Made by a program: the position numbers and the translations under genes | Assembly: GCA_004558035.1 (NCBI GenBank) | Contig: SFEJ01000019.1 | Location: 1-40,405, forward strand | DNA: 40,405 nt | Direction of reading: 5' to 3' | From: Opitutia bacterium | GTDB lineage: Bacteria; Verrucomicrobiota; Verrucomicrobiae; Opitutales; UBA953 | Part shown: piece after piece, positions 25,006-32,783 of the stretch | How the letters are laid out: every line of letters starts with the position of its first letter | Position numbering within the stretch: the stretch's first letter is position 1 | Notes under the pieces: model-generated | Told to the model about the DNA's origin: nothing | Seen by the model: only the letters and a program-made list of their open reading frames with translations | The model's database searches: none

Positions 25006-25920
25006 TCACTTCTTCACTTCGAGGTGGATGGTGGCGTCGACGCCGAGCTCGGCGAGGACGGCCTTCTCGATTTTGTCGGCGCAGGCGTGGGCGTCGCGCA
25101 GGGGCGTGTCGCCGTCGAAGCGGATGTGGAAAGTCACTTCCGTGTGCGCGCCGTATTCGTGAAAATGCATGTGGTGCAGGTCGAAGTCGTCGCGGCCGCC
25201 GACGCGGGCGCAGAGCTCGCGGATTTTCGCTTCGAGATCCGCGGGAACGCGTCCTCCGAGCAGGCGGTTGGAGGCGTCGCGCAGGACCGTCCACGCGAGG
25301 CGCAGCAGCAGCGCGCCGACGACGCAGGAGAGGGCGCCGTCCATCCACCAGAGCGCTTCGCCGGCGAGTTTCGCGGCGACCATGCCGACGAGCAGAATCG
25401 CGGAGCTGAGCGTGTCGCTGCGGTGGTGGTAGGCGTCCGCGCGCAGGGAATTGAGGCGCGTCCGACGCGCCGCCCAAAACGCGTACTGCGCCATGGCCTC
25501 CTTCACGACGATGGTCGCGATCATCGCGGAGAGCGCGAGCCAGCCGAATTCGACGGATTCGCGCGCGAGGATTTTTTCGACGCCGCCCTTGCCGAAGGAG
25601 ACGCCGATGCCGGCGAGCATCATGGCGATGACGACGGAGCTGATGAGTTCCGCGCGCCCGTGCCCGAAGGGGTGTTCGGCGTCGGCGGGTTTTTCGGAAA
25701 TCTTCAGTCCGACGATGAGGACGGCGGAGGAAAGGCAGTCCGAGAGCGTTTCCCAGGAATCGGCGAGCACGGCGAGCGAGCCCGTCGCGACGCCGACCCA
25801 GAGCTTGAAGGCGCCGAGCAGCGCGTTCCCGCAGATGGCGACGACGCCTTCGCTCTTGGCGATGGCGAGATTGCGCGCCTGCAGGGCGGCGAAGGTCTCG
25901 GCGTGGGAATTTTTCGGCAT
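25006..25920 (-). CDS. Cation diffusion facilitator family transporter
   Basis: 304 residues with about six membrane segments (residues 25-210) and a cytoplasmic C-terminal domain with His-rich metal sites (FDLHHMHFHEYGAHTEV). CDF proteins export divalent metal (Zn, Fe, Mn, Co) in exchange for protons. The transmembrane site appears as ADSWETLSD (Asp54, Glu57, Asp61) in helix 2 and HHRSD (His166, Asp170) in helix 5. The helix-2 position often occupied by His or Asp is Glu here, so metal choice is uncertain. HPFGHGR after helix 2 is the family loop. It lies 51 bases after the NUDIX gene, across an inverted motif pair. Confidence 0.9.
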   Translation of the reverse strand: MPKNSHAETFAALQARNLAIAKSEGVVAICGNALLGAFKLWVGVATGSLAVLADSWETLSDCLSSAVLIVGLKISEKPADAEHPFGHGRAELISSVVIAMMLAGIGVSFGKGGVEKILARESVEFGWLALSAMIATIVVKEAMAQYAFWAARRTRLNSLRADAYHHRSDTLSSAILLVGMVAAKLAGEALWWMDGALSCVVGALLLRLAWTVLRDASNRLLGGRVPADLEAKIRELCARVGGRDDFDLHHMHFHEYGAHTEVTFHIRFDGDTPLRDAHACADKIEKAVLAELGVDATIHLEVKK

Positions 25921-25928
25921 GGAGCGGA

Positions 25929-25963
25929 CGTTCCCGCGGCGGCAACGGCGTCGCGCGGGAACG
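25929..25963 (-). terminator. Inverted GGGAACG pair after the NUDIX gene
   Basis: CGTTCCCGCG (25929-25938) and CGCGGGAACG (25954-25963) form a 10-base stem with a 15-base loop, between the NUDIX stop and the CDF start on the minus strand. Confidence 0.5.
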
Positions 25964-25971
25964 CGAAAAAA

Positions 25972-26493
25972 TCAGTTGATGTCGCCGAGGTAGTCGGTCG
26001 GAATCTCCAGCTCGTTCTTGTCGTTCAGGAACGTCTTGAAGAGCGAGGGGAAGAAGCGCGTCTCGCGGAGCTCCGCGAGCGGGATCCATTTGTAGCCGAC
26101 CTGGCGGGAATCCTCTTCGGAGCCGTGCCCGATGTTGCCTTCCTCGAGCAGGTCGCACGCGAAGACGACTTCGACCTGGTGGAAATGCTTGTGGCGCGCC
26201 GCGAAATCGTGATTCTTTCCGATGTATTCGCGGACGTAGAGCATCTTGTAGGGCTCGACGGAAATGCCGAGCTCCTCCGCGCATTCGCGGCGCACGGTGT
26301 TGTAGAGCTCTTCGCCGTGCTTCTGACCGCCGCCCGGAAGCACGTAGAACGGACCGCTCTGGTCGCGGAGAATGACGGCGAGCAGCTTGTTGTCCCGCAC
26401 GACGACGGCGCGCGCCGCGACGCGAATGGGATTGTTCGGCACGAACGGTTTCGGGCGTTGCGGACGCTTGTTGTTTTGCGGAGGCGGTTTCAT
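25972..26493 (-). CDS. NUDIX hydrolase
   Basis: 173 residues from the ATG at 26493; the longer frame upstream is shadow within YebC. A Pro/Asn/Lys-rich N-tail precedes the NUDIX fold. The box is GGQKHGEELYNTVRRECAEELGI: Gly, x5, Glu, x7, Arg-Glu-x-x-Glu-Glu, with Cys at the position that is usually Val/Ile/Leu. It hydrolyses a nucleoside diphosphate linked to some moiety; the substrate cannot be told. The C-terminal part (DSRQVGYKWIPLAEL) is typical of general NUDIX proteins. It lies 85 bases after yebC. Confidence 0.88.
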   Translation of the reverse strand: MKPPPQNNKRPQRPKPFVPNNPIRVAARAVVVRDNKLLAVILRDQSGPFYVLPGGGQKHGEELYNTVRRECAEELGISVEPYKMLYVREYIGKNHDFAARHKHFHQVEVVFACDLLEEGNIGHGSEEDSRQVGYKWIPLAELRETRFFPSLFKTFLNDKNELEIPTDYLGDIN

Positions 26494-26578
26494 GGGTTCG
26501 TAAATTTGGACGCGGACGGCGGGAACGCTCTCGGGGAGGGCCGCGCGCCGTCCGCTGTGCGAAGATGCGCGCGCGGAC

Positions 26579-27319
26579 TCAGTCCAGCAGCGATTCGTCG
26601 AAGTCGTCGTTGGAATAGACGGCCTTGACGTCGTCGAGGTCTTCGAGCGCGTCGATGAGCTTCTGGACTTTCTTCGCCGTTTCCGCGTCGGAAATCGGCA
26701 CGGTGACGTTCGGCAGATAGACGATGTCGGATTCCGCCGGCTTGACGCCCTTGTCCTCAAGCGCCTTGGCGACGTTGTCGTAGTCGGCGATCGCGGTGAT
26801 GATTTCGTAGTGGTCGCCGTTGTTCTTGAAGTCTTCGGCGCCGGCTTCGAGCGCGAGCTCCATCAGCTCGTCTTCGCCGATGCCTTCCGCGGGAACGAGA
26901 ATCTGCCCCTTGCGGTTGAAGTTGAACGCGACGGATCCGGAGCTGCCCATGTTCCCGCCGTTCTTCGTGAACGTCGAGCGCACTTCGCCGACGGCGCGGT
27001 TCTTGTTGTCCGTCGTGACTTCGACGATGAGGCTGACGCCCGCGGGAGCGTAGCCTTCGTAAACCATTTCTTCGTAAACGACGCCGGGAATCTCGCCCGT
27101 GCCCTTTTTGATGGCGCGGTCGATGTTGTCGTTCGGCATGTTCGCCGCTCGCGCGCGCGTCAGAATCGAGCGCAGGCGCATGTTGGAGTTCGGGTCGCCG
27201 CCGCTTTCGCGCGCCGCGAGCGTGATTTCTTTGGCGAGATTGCTGAAAATCTTGCCGCGTTTAGCGTCCACCAAACCTTTGTGGCGCTTCGTCGTAGCCC
27301 ATTTGCTGTGTCCGGACAT
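26579..27319 (-). CDS. yebC: YebC/PmpR-family DNA-binding regulator or translation factor
   Basis: 246 residues starting MSGHSKWATTKRHKGLVDAKRGKIF at 27319, the invariant family start. Further signatures are NMPNDNIDRAIKKGTGE and a YEGYAPAGVSLIVEVTTDNKNRA block. Members bind DNA as regulators, and some (YebC2/TACO1 group) relieve ribosome stalling at polyproline. Which applies here cannot be decided by eye. The C-terminal DDVKAVYSNDDFDESLLD is standard. Confidence 0.95.
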   Translation of the reverse strand: MSGHSKWATTKRHKGLVDAKRGKIFSNLAKEITLAARESGGDPNSNMRLRSILTRARAANMPNDNIDRAIKKGTGEIPGVVYEEMVYEGYAPAGVSLIVEVTTDNKNRAVGEVRSTFTKNGGNMGSSGSVAFNFNRKGQILVPAEGIGEDELMELALEAGAEDFKNNGDHYEIITAIADYDNVAKALEDKGVKPAESDIVYLPNVTVPISDAETAKKVQKLIDALEDLDDVKAVYSNDDFDESLLD

Positions 27320-27421
27320 AAGTGAATCGAATGGTTGAAAATTGTGCGGGAACTTTATTCTCAAAGCGCTCCCGCGTAAAACGAAAAAATCATCCACCGC
27401 GCGTTTTCGGTTCGGCGGCTC

Positions 27422-28279
27422 TCAGTTTTCGTCGAGCCCCTTTCCGAAAATTTCCGTGACGTCGAACCAGAATTCGCGCTCGGTCTCTCTCCCGTTTTCT
27501 TCCTCCGCGAGGATGAACACGTCGAATTTGCGGTCGCCGTGCATCCGAAGCTCCTGCCGAACGATCCGCGCATTCGGATGCTCGAGCTTGAGAAACCGGT
27601 ATTCGTCCCGTACGGATCCGGCGGCGGGAATGAGAATCGCGGTTTCCCGCGAGGCGCCCGGAGCCGCTTCGCCGTCGGGCGCGTCGATTTCGTATTCTTC
27701 GTCCGGGGCGTCGTCGAAACATTCGTTCGCTTCGCAGGAGCAGCCGCGCGAAGAAGAACTCCCGAGCGGGAAAAGCTCTCCCAGCCACCAGGATAAAATC
27801 ACCGTGAGGACGGAGAAGGCGACGACGGAGCAGAGCATGCGGGCGCGGCTCCCCGGGACGCGCTGCTCTTTGAGCTCGGGCGCGGGAACGGCGGAGCCGC
27901 CTTCGGACGAAAATTCGAAGACGGGCGCGAAAAGAATCCGCGCGGCGTTCCCGTTCTCGCGTTCGACGTACAGCTGAGGATGGTTTTTCGAGATGCGGAT
28001 TTCAGTGCCGTCGTTCCCGCGCAGGAGATACGTTTCGGCGTCGAGCTCTTCGAGCGTTCCTTCGAGGCATCCCCGTTTTTTGACGGATTTCAGAAGGCTT
28101 CTCGAAGCGATGAAGAGACCGTATGCGCTCGCGGCACAAACGAGTCCGAGACTCGTGCGGAAAGCGACGGCCGTCGCGAGTCCGACCAGGGCGCAGATCA
28201 GCCTGGCCGCGGCGGACAGACGCCAGGGGCGCAGAGCCGCGCGGCGGAAGAACGGAGGGAGGCCTGCGTTTTTCTTCAT
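27422..28279 (-). CDS. Membrane protein of unknown function
   Basis: 285 residues that I do not recognise. Hydrophobic stretches near residues 25-60 (two helices) and 148-168 suggest three membrane segments. The middle soluble portion (about 65-140) has a beta-rich LEGTLEELDAETYLLRGNDGTEIRI pattern. After the last helix there is a short Ser/Cys stretch (SSSSRGCSCEANECFDD) and an acidic region, then a C-terminal domain with EYRFLKLEHPNARIVRQELRM. It lies just after the aminotransferase gene (gap of 16 bases), so it may be cotranscribed. No function is proposed. Confidence 0.65.
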   Translation of the reverse strand: MKKNAGLPPFFRRAALRPWRLSAAARLICALVGLATAVAFRTSLGLVCAASAYGLFIASRSLLKSVKKRGCLEGTLEELDAETYLLRGNDGTEIRISKNHPQLYVERENGNAARILFAPVFEFSSEGGSAVPAPELKEQRVPGSRARMLCSVVAFSVLTVILSWWLGELFPLGSSSSRGCSCEANECFDDAPDEEYEIDAPDGEAAPGASRETAILIPAAGSVRDEYRFLKLEHPNARIVRQELRMHGDRKFDVFILAEEENGRETEREFWFDVTEIFGKGLDEN

Positions 28280-28295
28280 GGTTCGCGGGACGCGC

Positions 28296-29459
28296 TCAGC
28301 GCTTCAGCGTTTTCAGGTAGCGCTCGATGCGCGTGCAGGCTTCGTCGATGTTCGCGTAGGAGGTCGAGAAGCTCGCGCGGCAGAACCCTTCGCCGCATTT
28401 GCCGAACGCCGTTCCGGGCACCATCGCGACGCGTTCCGCCGCGAGCAGCCCCTTGGCGAAATCCATCGAGCTCATGCCCGTCGAGGTGATGTCCGGGAAC
28501 GCGTAGAACGAGCCGCGCGGCGAGTGGCACTTGAGCCCGAGCTCGTTGAAGCGGCGCACGATGAAGTCGCGGCGTTCGCGGTATTTCTCGCGCATTTCGA
28601 GCATCGCCGGGCGGCCGTTGCGCAGCGCCTCGATCGCCGCCTCCTGCGAGACGATCGGCGCGCAGAGAATCCCGTACTGGTGGATTTTGAGGATGCCGTC
28701 GATGATGTCCGCCGGGCCGCACGCGTAGCCGACGCGGAAGCCCGTCATCGCGTACGCCTTGGAAAAGCCGTGCAGGAAGACCGTGCGTTCCCGCATGCCC
28801 GGAATCGAGGCGATCGAGGTGTGATCGCCGTCGAACGTGAGTTCGGAATAAATTTCGTCGGAGATGACGAGCATGTCCTTCTCCACGGCGAACTTCGCGA
28901 TTTCCTCAAGGAGCTCGCGCGAGGCGGTGCCGCCGGTCGGATTCGTCGGGAAGTTGATGAGCAGCGCCTTCACGCCGGGCCGCCACGCCTTGCGCAGCGC
29001 GTCGATCGTGATCGCGAATTTGTCTTCCGCCTTCGTCTCGACGGCGATCGCCTCCGCGTGGCAGAGCTTGATCGACGGGCAGTAGGAGACGTAGCAGGGC
29101 TCGTGGTAAATGACCTTGTCGCCGGGATTGAGAATCGCGCGCAGCACGGCGTCGAGCGCCTCGGAAACGCCGACGGTCGTGATGATTTCCGTCTCCGGAT
29201 CGTATTCCGCGCCGTAGTTGGCGGCGACGTATTTGGAGATTTCCCTGCGCAGCGCGATGAGCCCGCGGTTGTCCGTGTAGCTCGTGTGCCCGCGTTCGAG
29301 CGCGGAAATGGCGACGTCGCGGATGTGGAAGGGCGTGACGAAGTCGGGCTCGCCGATGCCGAGCGAAACGGCGTCCTTCATCTGCGAAACGATGGCGAAG
29401 AAGTCGCGGATGCCCGATTTGGGCATCGTGCGCACGTGTGAAGCGAGAAAATCTCTCAT
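28296..29459 (-). CDS. Class I/II PLP-dependent aminotransferase
   Basis: 387 residues of fold-type I aminotransferase. SLGIGEPDFVTP near the start, NFPTNPTGGTASRE (about 180-193), SDEIYSELTFDG and the PLP-binding lysine in HGFSKAYAMTGFRVGYACG are all conserved, and the C-terminal arginine region reads FCRASFST. The closest known group is the aspartate/aromatic/alanine aminotransferase family (PatA/AspC-like). An Lrp/AsnC regulator gene lies upstream on the same strand, a common pairing for amino acid aminotransferases. The substrate is not decided. Confidence 0.9.
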   Translation of the reverse strand: MRDFLASHVRTMPKSGIRDFFAIVSQMKDAVSLGIGEPDFVTPFHIRDVAISALERGHTSYTDNRGLIALRREISKYVAANYGAEYDPETEIITTVGVSEALDAVLRAILNPGDKVIYHEPCYVSYCPSIKLCHAEAIAVETKAEDKFAITIDALRKAWRPGVKALLINFPTNPTGGTASRELLEEIAKFAVEKDMLVISDEIYSELTFDGDHTSIASIPGMRERTVFLHGFSKAYAMTGFRVGYACGPADIIDGILKIHQYGILCAPIVSQEAAIEALRNGRPAMLEMREKYRERRDFIVRRFNELGLKCHSPRGSFYAFPDITSTGMSSMDFAKGLLAAERVAMVPGTAFGKCGEGFCRASFSTSYANIDEACTRIERYLKTLKR

Positions 29460-29684
29460 GACGAATAACGGATAGTTGAAAATTGATGACGGATAGTTGA
29501 TGAGCGAGAACGGATAAACGAGTGACTGGTCGCCGGAAACTGGTGACTGGAGATTACTTTGGGAAGCATTTTCGAAAGGTTTTGCCGGAGCAAAACCCGC
29601 AATGCGCCAGCTACCAGTTACAAGTCACGAGTTTCAGCCCGTTCCCGCGCGCGGAAATGAATTTTCGCCGCCCGCTTGCGCCGC
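29460..29684. repeat. Short direct and inverted words between lrp and aminotransferase
   Basis: GGATAGTTGA occurs twice (29470-29479, 29491-29500) and GTGACTGG twice (29522-29529, 29543-29550), with an inverted relative ACCAGTTACAAGTCAC at 29613-29628. An 8-base stem GGTTTTGC/GCAAAACC with loop CGGA (29578-29597) could end the regulator transcript. No gene is visible. Confidence 0.5.
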
Positions 29685-30167
29685 TTATTGCGAAACGGCG
29701 GGGCGCTCCGGTTTTTCCGGGGCGGCGATCGCGAAGCCCGATTCCTTGTAGGCGCGGAGCATGAAGTGCGTTCCCGTCGAAAGCACGCCCGCAATGCGCG
29801 CGAGGCGGTTGTGGACGAAGTTCGCCACCTTGTAGAGGTTGTCCGCGTTCACGATGACGAGCAGGTCGTAGGCGCCCGACATCAGGTAGCAGCTTTCGAC
29901 CTGGTCGAACTGGCTGATGCGCTCGGCGACGCGGTCGAACCCGCCGCTCACGTCCGGCGAGACCTTCAGCTCGATGACGGCGCGGACGCGCGTCTCTTCG
30001 TCGAAAGAAGGATTGAGCACGGGACGCCACCCGAGCAGGATTTTCTCTTCCTTGAGCTGCGCGAGCTGGGCTTCGACTTCTTCGGGCGTGAGCTCGAGAA
30101 TCCGCGCCATCTGCTCGGTCGAAAGCTGTTCGCCCTCCATGATGAGTTTGAGAACTTTGTTGTTCAT
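29685..30167 (-). CDS. Lrp/AsnC-family transcriptional regulator
   Basis: 160 residues from the ATG at 30167. An N-terminal winged helix-turn-helix (KLIMEGEQLSTEQMARILELTPEEVEAQLAQLKEE) is followed by a RAM/ligand domain (VIELKVSPDVSGGFDRVAERI, then VESCYLMSGAYDLLVIV). Such proteins sense amino acids and often control neighbouring metabolic genes. The aminotransferase downstream is the obvious candidate target, though about 225 bases and a hairpin separate them. Confidence 0.9.
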   Translation of the reverse strand: MNNKVLKLIMEGEQLSTEQMARILELTPEEVEAQLAQLKEEKILLGWRPVLNPSFDEETRVRAVIELKVSPDVSGGFDRVAERISQFDQVESCYLMSGAYDLLVIVNADNLYKVANFVHNRLARIAGVLSTGTHFMLRAYKESGFAIAAPEKPERPAVSQ

Positions 30168-30212
30168 GATCGTTGCGGGAGAATCTATCGTTTTCGCGGG
30201 AACGCGCAAAAG

Positions 30213-30248
30213 AAAAATCCGCCGCGCTTTCGCGTCGACGGATTTTTT
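30213..30248 (-). terminator. Terminator after rpmB
   Basis: AAAAATCCG (30213-30221) pairs with CGGATTTTT, with a partly paired extension toward the loop, and a T run on the minus strand follows. It separates rpmB from the regulator gene. Confidence 0.7.
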
Positions 30249-30271
30249 CGCGGGAAGACGTGAAAAGGCGA

Positions 30272-30502
30272 TTACGCTTTTTCGACGAGACCGGCCTTGA
30301 GCGCCTTGACGGAAACCCAGAGACGCTTGATGCTGCCGTTCGGGAGCTTCACGCGGATGCGTTGAAGATTCGGCTTGAACGTGCGCTTCGTCTGTTTGAC
30401 GAGCTGGAGCCCGATGCCGCCGCTCTTCTTGCTCTGACCTTTGTGAACGATGCTGCGTCCCTTGGTCGGACGCTTGCCTGTGATTGCGCAAACTCGTGAC
30501 AT
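30272..30502 (-). CDS. rpmB: 50S ribosomal protein L28
   Basis: 76 residues: MSRVCAITGKRPTKGRSIVHKGQSKK and then RTFKPNLQRIRVKLPNGSIKRLWVSVKALKAG are the unmistakable bL28 sequence. Part of the large ribosomal subunit. It lacks the CxxC pair of zinc-binding forms. It has its own promoter candidate and terminator. Confidence 0.97.
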   Translation of the reverse strand: MSRVCAITGKRPTKGRSIVHKGQSKKSGGIGLQLVKQTKRTFKPNLQRIRVKLPNGSIKRLWVSVKALKAGLVEKA

Positions 30503-30548
30503 GATGTTTTCTGGTTTGAAAGGTTGTACTTTTTAAAAATGAGGCTCG

Positions 30549-30577
30549 ACTATCGCGGGAAATCGGCGGCTTGGCAA
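30549..30577 (-). promoter_or_regulatory. rpmB promoter
   Basis: On the minus strand TTGCCA (30572-30577) and GATAGT (30549-30554) are 17 bases apart, 47 bases before the rpmB start. Confidence 0.5.
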
Positions 30578-30606
30578 GCTCTTTTTTCGCGGAACCGAAA
30601 AAAACG

Positions 30607-30644
30607 CGTTCCCGCGCCGAAAAAATGTTTGACGCACGGGAACG
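30607..30644. repeat. Inverted GGGAACG pair in the rpmB/rpsU gap
   Basis: CGTTCCCG (30607-30614) and CGGGAACG (30637-30644) are inverted, with a 22-base loop that contains part of the rpsU -35 candidate. This pair is in a promoter region rather than after a gene. Confidence 0.6.
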
Positions 30645-30657
30645 AAAAAGCCATGCT
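30629..30657 (+). promoter_or_regulatory. Possible rpsU promoter
   Basis: TTGACG (30629-30634), 17 bases, CATGCT (30652-30657). The -35 equals that of infA; the -10 is weak (three of six). Confidence 0.4.
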
Positions 30658-30711
30658 TTCCTTTCACATTTTCCAATTCGAACCATTTTCAAACAGAAAC
30701 AAGTCAAACCA

Positions 30712-30912
30712 ATGCCCGTAGAAATCAAGATTCGTAAAGGCGAAAGCATGGACAAAGCGCTTCGCCGCATGAAGAAGAAGCTCGACCGCGAAAACATCAT
30801 CCGCGACGTCCGCGCCAAGCGCTACTTCGAAAAGCCGTGCGAAGAACGCCGCCGCAAGAAAAAAGCCCAGGCGTTCAGCAACATGCTCCGCCAGCGCTAC
30901 GAAAACATGTAA
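30712..30912 (+). CDS. rpsU: 30S ribosomal protein S21
   Basis: 66 residues: MPVEIKIRKGESMDKALRRMKKKL and the basic tail CEERRRKKKAQAFSNMLRQRYENM are typical bS21. It sits on the small subunit platform near the anti-Shine-Dalgarno end of 16S rRNA. The PVC small basic protein gene follows by 30 bases on the same transcript. Confidence 0.95.
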   Translation: MPVEIKIRKGESMDKALRRMKKKLDRENIIRDVRAKRYFEKPCEERRRKKKAQAFSNMLRQRYENM

Positions 30913-30942
30913 TTCACCGAAAACGCAAGGAGACTGCAAACC

Positions 30943-31101
30943 ATGTCGCAACACGCCAGCTTCAAAAGCGCCGCCGCCGGTTCCTCGAACCGCACCGTGC
31001 TCAAACGTTTCGAACGCGTCGATCTGCTCAAGAAACGCGGTCAGTGGTCCGACAAGCGCACGCGCTTGACGAACCTCCCGAAAACCCGCCCGGAAGAATA
31101 A
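30943..31101 (+). CDS. PVC-type small basic protein
   Basis: 52 residues, very basic (MSQHASFKSAAAGSSNRT onward, ending KTRPEE), with 13 Lys/Arg. It matches from memory the small basic protein family found in Verrucomicrobia, Chlamydiae and Planctomycetes, including the SSNRTVLKRFERV segment. A strong AAGGAG ribosome site precedes the ATG by about 11 bases. Its function is not established; the position after rpsU suggests a ribosome or nucleic-acid role. It is useful as a lineage marker. Confidence 0.85.
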   Translation: MSQHASFKSAAAGSSNRTVLKRFERVDLLKKRGQWSDKRTRLTNLPKTRPEE

Positions 31102-31121
31102 TCCTCCGCTCCGGTTTTCCG

Positions 31122-31159
31122 AAAATCCCGTTCCCGCCTCCGCGGGACGGGATTTTTTT
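31122..31159 (+). terminator. Terminator after the rpsU operon
   Basis: AAATCCCGT..CCCGC pairs with GCGGGACGGGATTT (31142-31155), with a single-base bulge, followed by a run of seven T (31153-31159). One stem arm contains a copy of the over-represented motif (GTTCCCGC). It lies between convergent small basic protein and miaB genes. Confidence 0.85.
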
Positions 31160-31187
31160 CGCGTTCCCGCGGAGGCGCGCGGCGCGC

Positions 31188-32570
31188 TCACTCCGCGAGA
31201 ACGCGGGTGATTTCGCCCGAGAGCGTGGTCACGGTCGCGGAGGAAATCTTCACGGAGACGAGCTTGCCGAGGAAGGATTCGTCCGCCGGGAACACGATTT
31301 TCCTGTTCCCGCCGTTGCGCCCTTCGAAGATGCCCTCGCCGCGCTTGGCGCGCGATTCGACGAGCACTTCCTGCTCCGTGCCGACGAGCGATTCGTTGCG
31401 CGCGAGCGAGTCCTTTTCGAGCACGGCGAGCAGCTCCTTGTTGCGCGCGTCCTTTTCCGCCTCGGAAATCGGGTCGCCGAGCGCCTCCGCCGGCGTTCCC
31501 GCGCGCACGCTGTAGCGGAAGATGTACGCCATGTCGAATTTCACTTCGTCGAAGAGCGAGCGCGTGAGCTCGAAGTCCTCGCGCGTCTCGCCGGGGAAGC
31601 CGACGATGACGTCCGTCGAAAAATACATGTCCGGACGCGCCGCGCGCAGCGCGCGCACGAGCTCGACGAAGCGTTCCCGCGAATACGGGCGGCGCATCGC
31701 CTTGAGAATCTTGTCCGACCCGCTCTGCGCCGGCAGGTGAATGTAGCTGCACAGCTTCGGCAGGCGGCGATACGCGTCCACGAGGTCTTCGCGGAAGCCC
31801 GACGGGTGCGGCGACGTGAAGCGGATGCGCCAAAGCCCCTCGATTTCGCTGAGTTTCTCCAGCAGCTGCACGAACGGCGACTTGCCGTCGACCGCCGGAA
31901 ATTCGCGGATGCCGTAGCGGTTCACGATCTGCCCGAGCAGCGTGACTTCGCGCGTTCCCGCGGCGACGAGCTCCCGCGTCTCCTCGACGATTTCGTCGAT
32001 CGGGCGCGCGCGTTCGTGCCCGCGCGTCTTCGGCACGATGCAGTAGGCGCAGCGCATGTCGCAGCCCTGCATGATGGAGACGAACGCGGAAACCTTCCGC
32101 CCCGGCGTGTGCGCGCGGATCGTGTTCTGCGAGCCCGCCTCCTCGTCGAGATCGACGATGCTCGACGGCCGCGGCCCAAGCCCGCGCATCGTCGCGAGCA
32201 GCTTGTCGAGGTGCTCGGGAACGCGGTGAAACTTCTGCGTGCCGACGAGCAGATCGAGGTCGGGCAGCGAATCGAGCAGCGCGCGCCCGCGGTTCTGCGC
32301 CATGCAGCCCATGATGCCGACGATGCGCCGCTTGCCGCCGTCGGCGTCCGTGCGCAGGCGGTTTTTGCGCGACGGCAGCAGGCGATACGCCTTGCCGATC
32401 GCCTTCTGCTCCGCCTGATCGCGCACGCTGCAGGTGTTGAGCAGAATGACGTCGGCCTCGTGCTCGTCGTCCACGATGGAATAGCCGCGGGCGCGCAGCA
32501 TCCCCGCGACGGCCTCGCTGTCGCGCTCGTTCATCTGGCACCCGTAGGTTTTGATGTAGACTCGGTTCAT
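31188..32570 (-). CDS. miaB: tRNA-2-methylthio-N6-dimethylallyladenosine synthase
   Basis: 460 residues. The N-terminal UPF0004 domain carries cysteines 11, 47 and 89 (YIKTYGCQMNERDS, NTCSVR, MGCMAQ) for one Fe-S cluster. The radical SAM core has C170-x3-C174-x2-C177 (GCDMRCAYCIVP), and a TRAM domain ends the protein. MiaB thiomethylates i6A37 of tRNAs reading UNN codons. The start at 32570 is the family start; the frame continuing upstream is antisense to katA and not real. It stands alone, divergent from the katA region. Confidence 0.96.
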   Translation of the reverse strand: MNRVYIKTYGCQMNERDSEAVAGMLRARGYSIVDDEHEADVILLNTCSVRDQAEQKAIGKAYRLLPSRKNRLRTDADGGKRRIVGIMGCMAQNRGRALLDSLPDLDLLVGTQKFHRVPEHLDKLLATMRGLGPRPSSIVDLDEEAGSQNTIRAHTPGRKVSAFVSIMQGCDMRCAYCIVPKTRGHERARPIDEIVEETRELVAAGTREVTLLGQIVNRYGIREFPAVDGKSPFVQLLEKLSEIEGLWRIRFTSPHPSGFREDLVDAYRRLPKLCSYIHLPAQSGSDKILKAMRRPYSRERFVELVRALRAARPDMYFSTDVIVGFPGETREDFELTRSLFDEVKFDMAYIFRYSVRAGTPAEALGDPISEAEKDARNKELLAVLEKDSLARNESLVGTEQEVLVESRAKRGEGIFEGRNGGNRKIVFPADESFLGKLVSVKISSATVTTLSGEITRVLAE

Positions 32571-32715
32571 GGGAAAAGCGGAAAGTCTCCCGCAAACGCG
32601 CCGTCCTTTCAACCGCAAAGCATCGGCCCGCGGGAACGCTTTTTTCGCGCGCGGACGAAAAGATTTCCGGGGCCTCCGCGGGCGCGCGCCCTGCCCGTTC
32701 CCGCGATTTTTGGAG

Positions 32716-32744
32716 TTTACAAAAACGGGAAGCGAGAGTTTAAT
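32716..32744 (+). promoter_or_regulatory. katA promoter
   Basis: TTTACA (32716-32721) and TTTAAT (32739-32744), each matching five of six consensus bases, have 17-base spacing. The start site would fall near 32751, just before the palindrome. Confidence 0.6.
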
Positions 32745-32753
32745 GCCTATAAA

Positions 32754-32770
32754 TTTGTAATCATTACAAA
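32754..32770. promoter_or_regulatory. PerR/Fur-like operator of katA
   Basis: TTTGTAATCATTACAAA is a perfect 8-1-8 inverted repeat, 13 bases before the catalase ATG and immediately after the predicted transcription start. It differs from the PerR consensus TTATAATNATTATAA at one symmetric base pair. A peroxide-sensing Fur-family repressor binding here would block the gene until peroxide appears. Confidence 0.65.
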
Positions 32771-32783
32771 GCAAAGGAAAATC

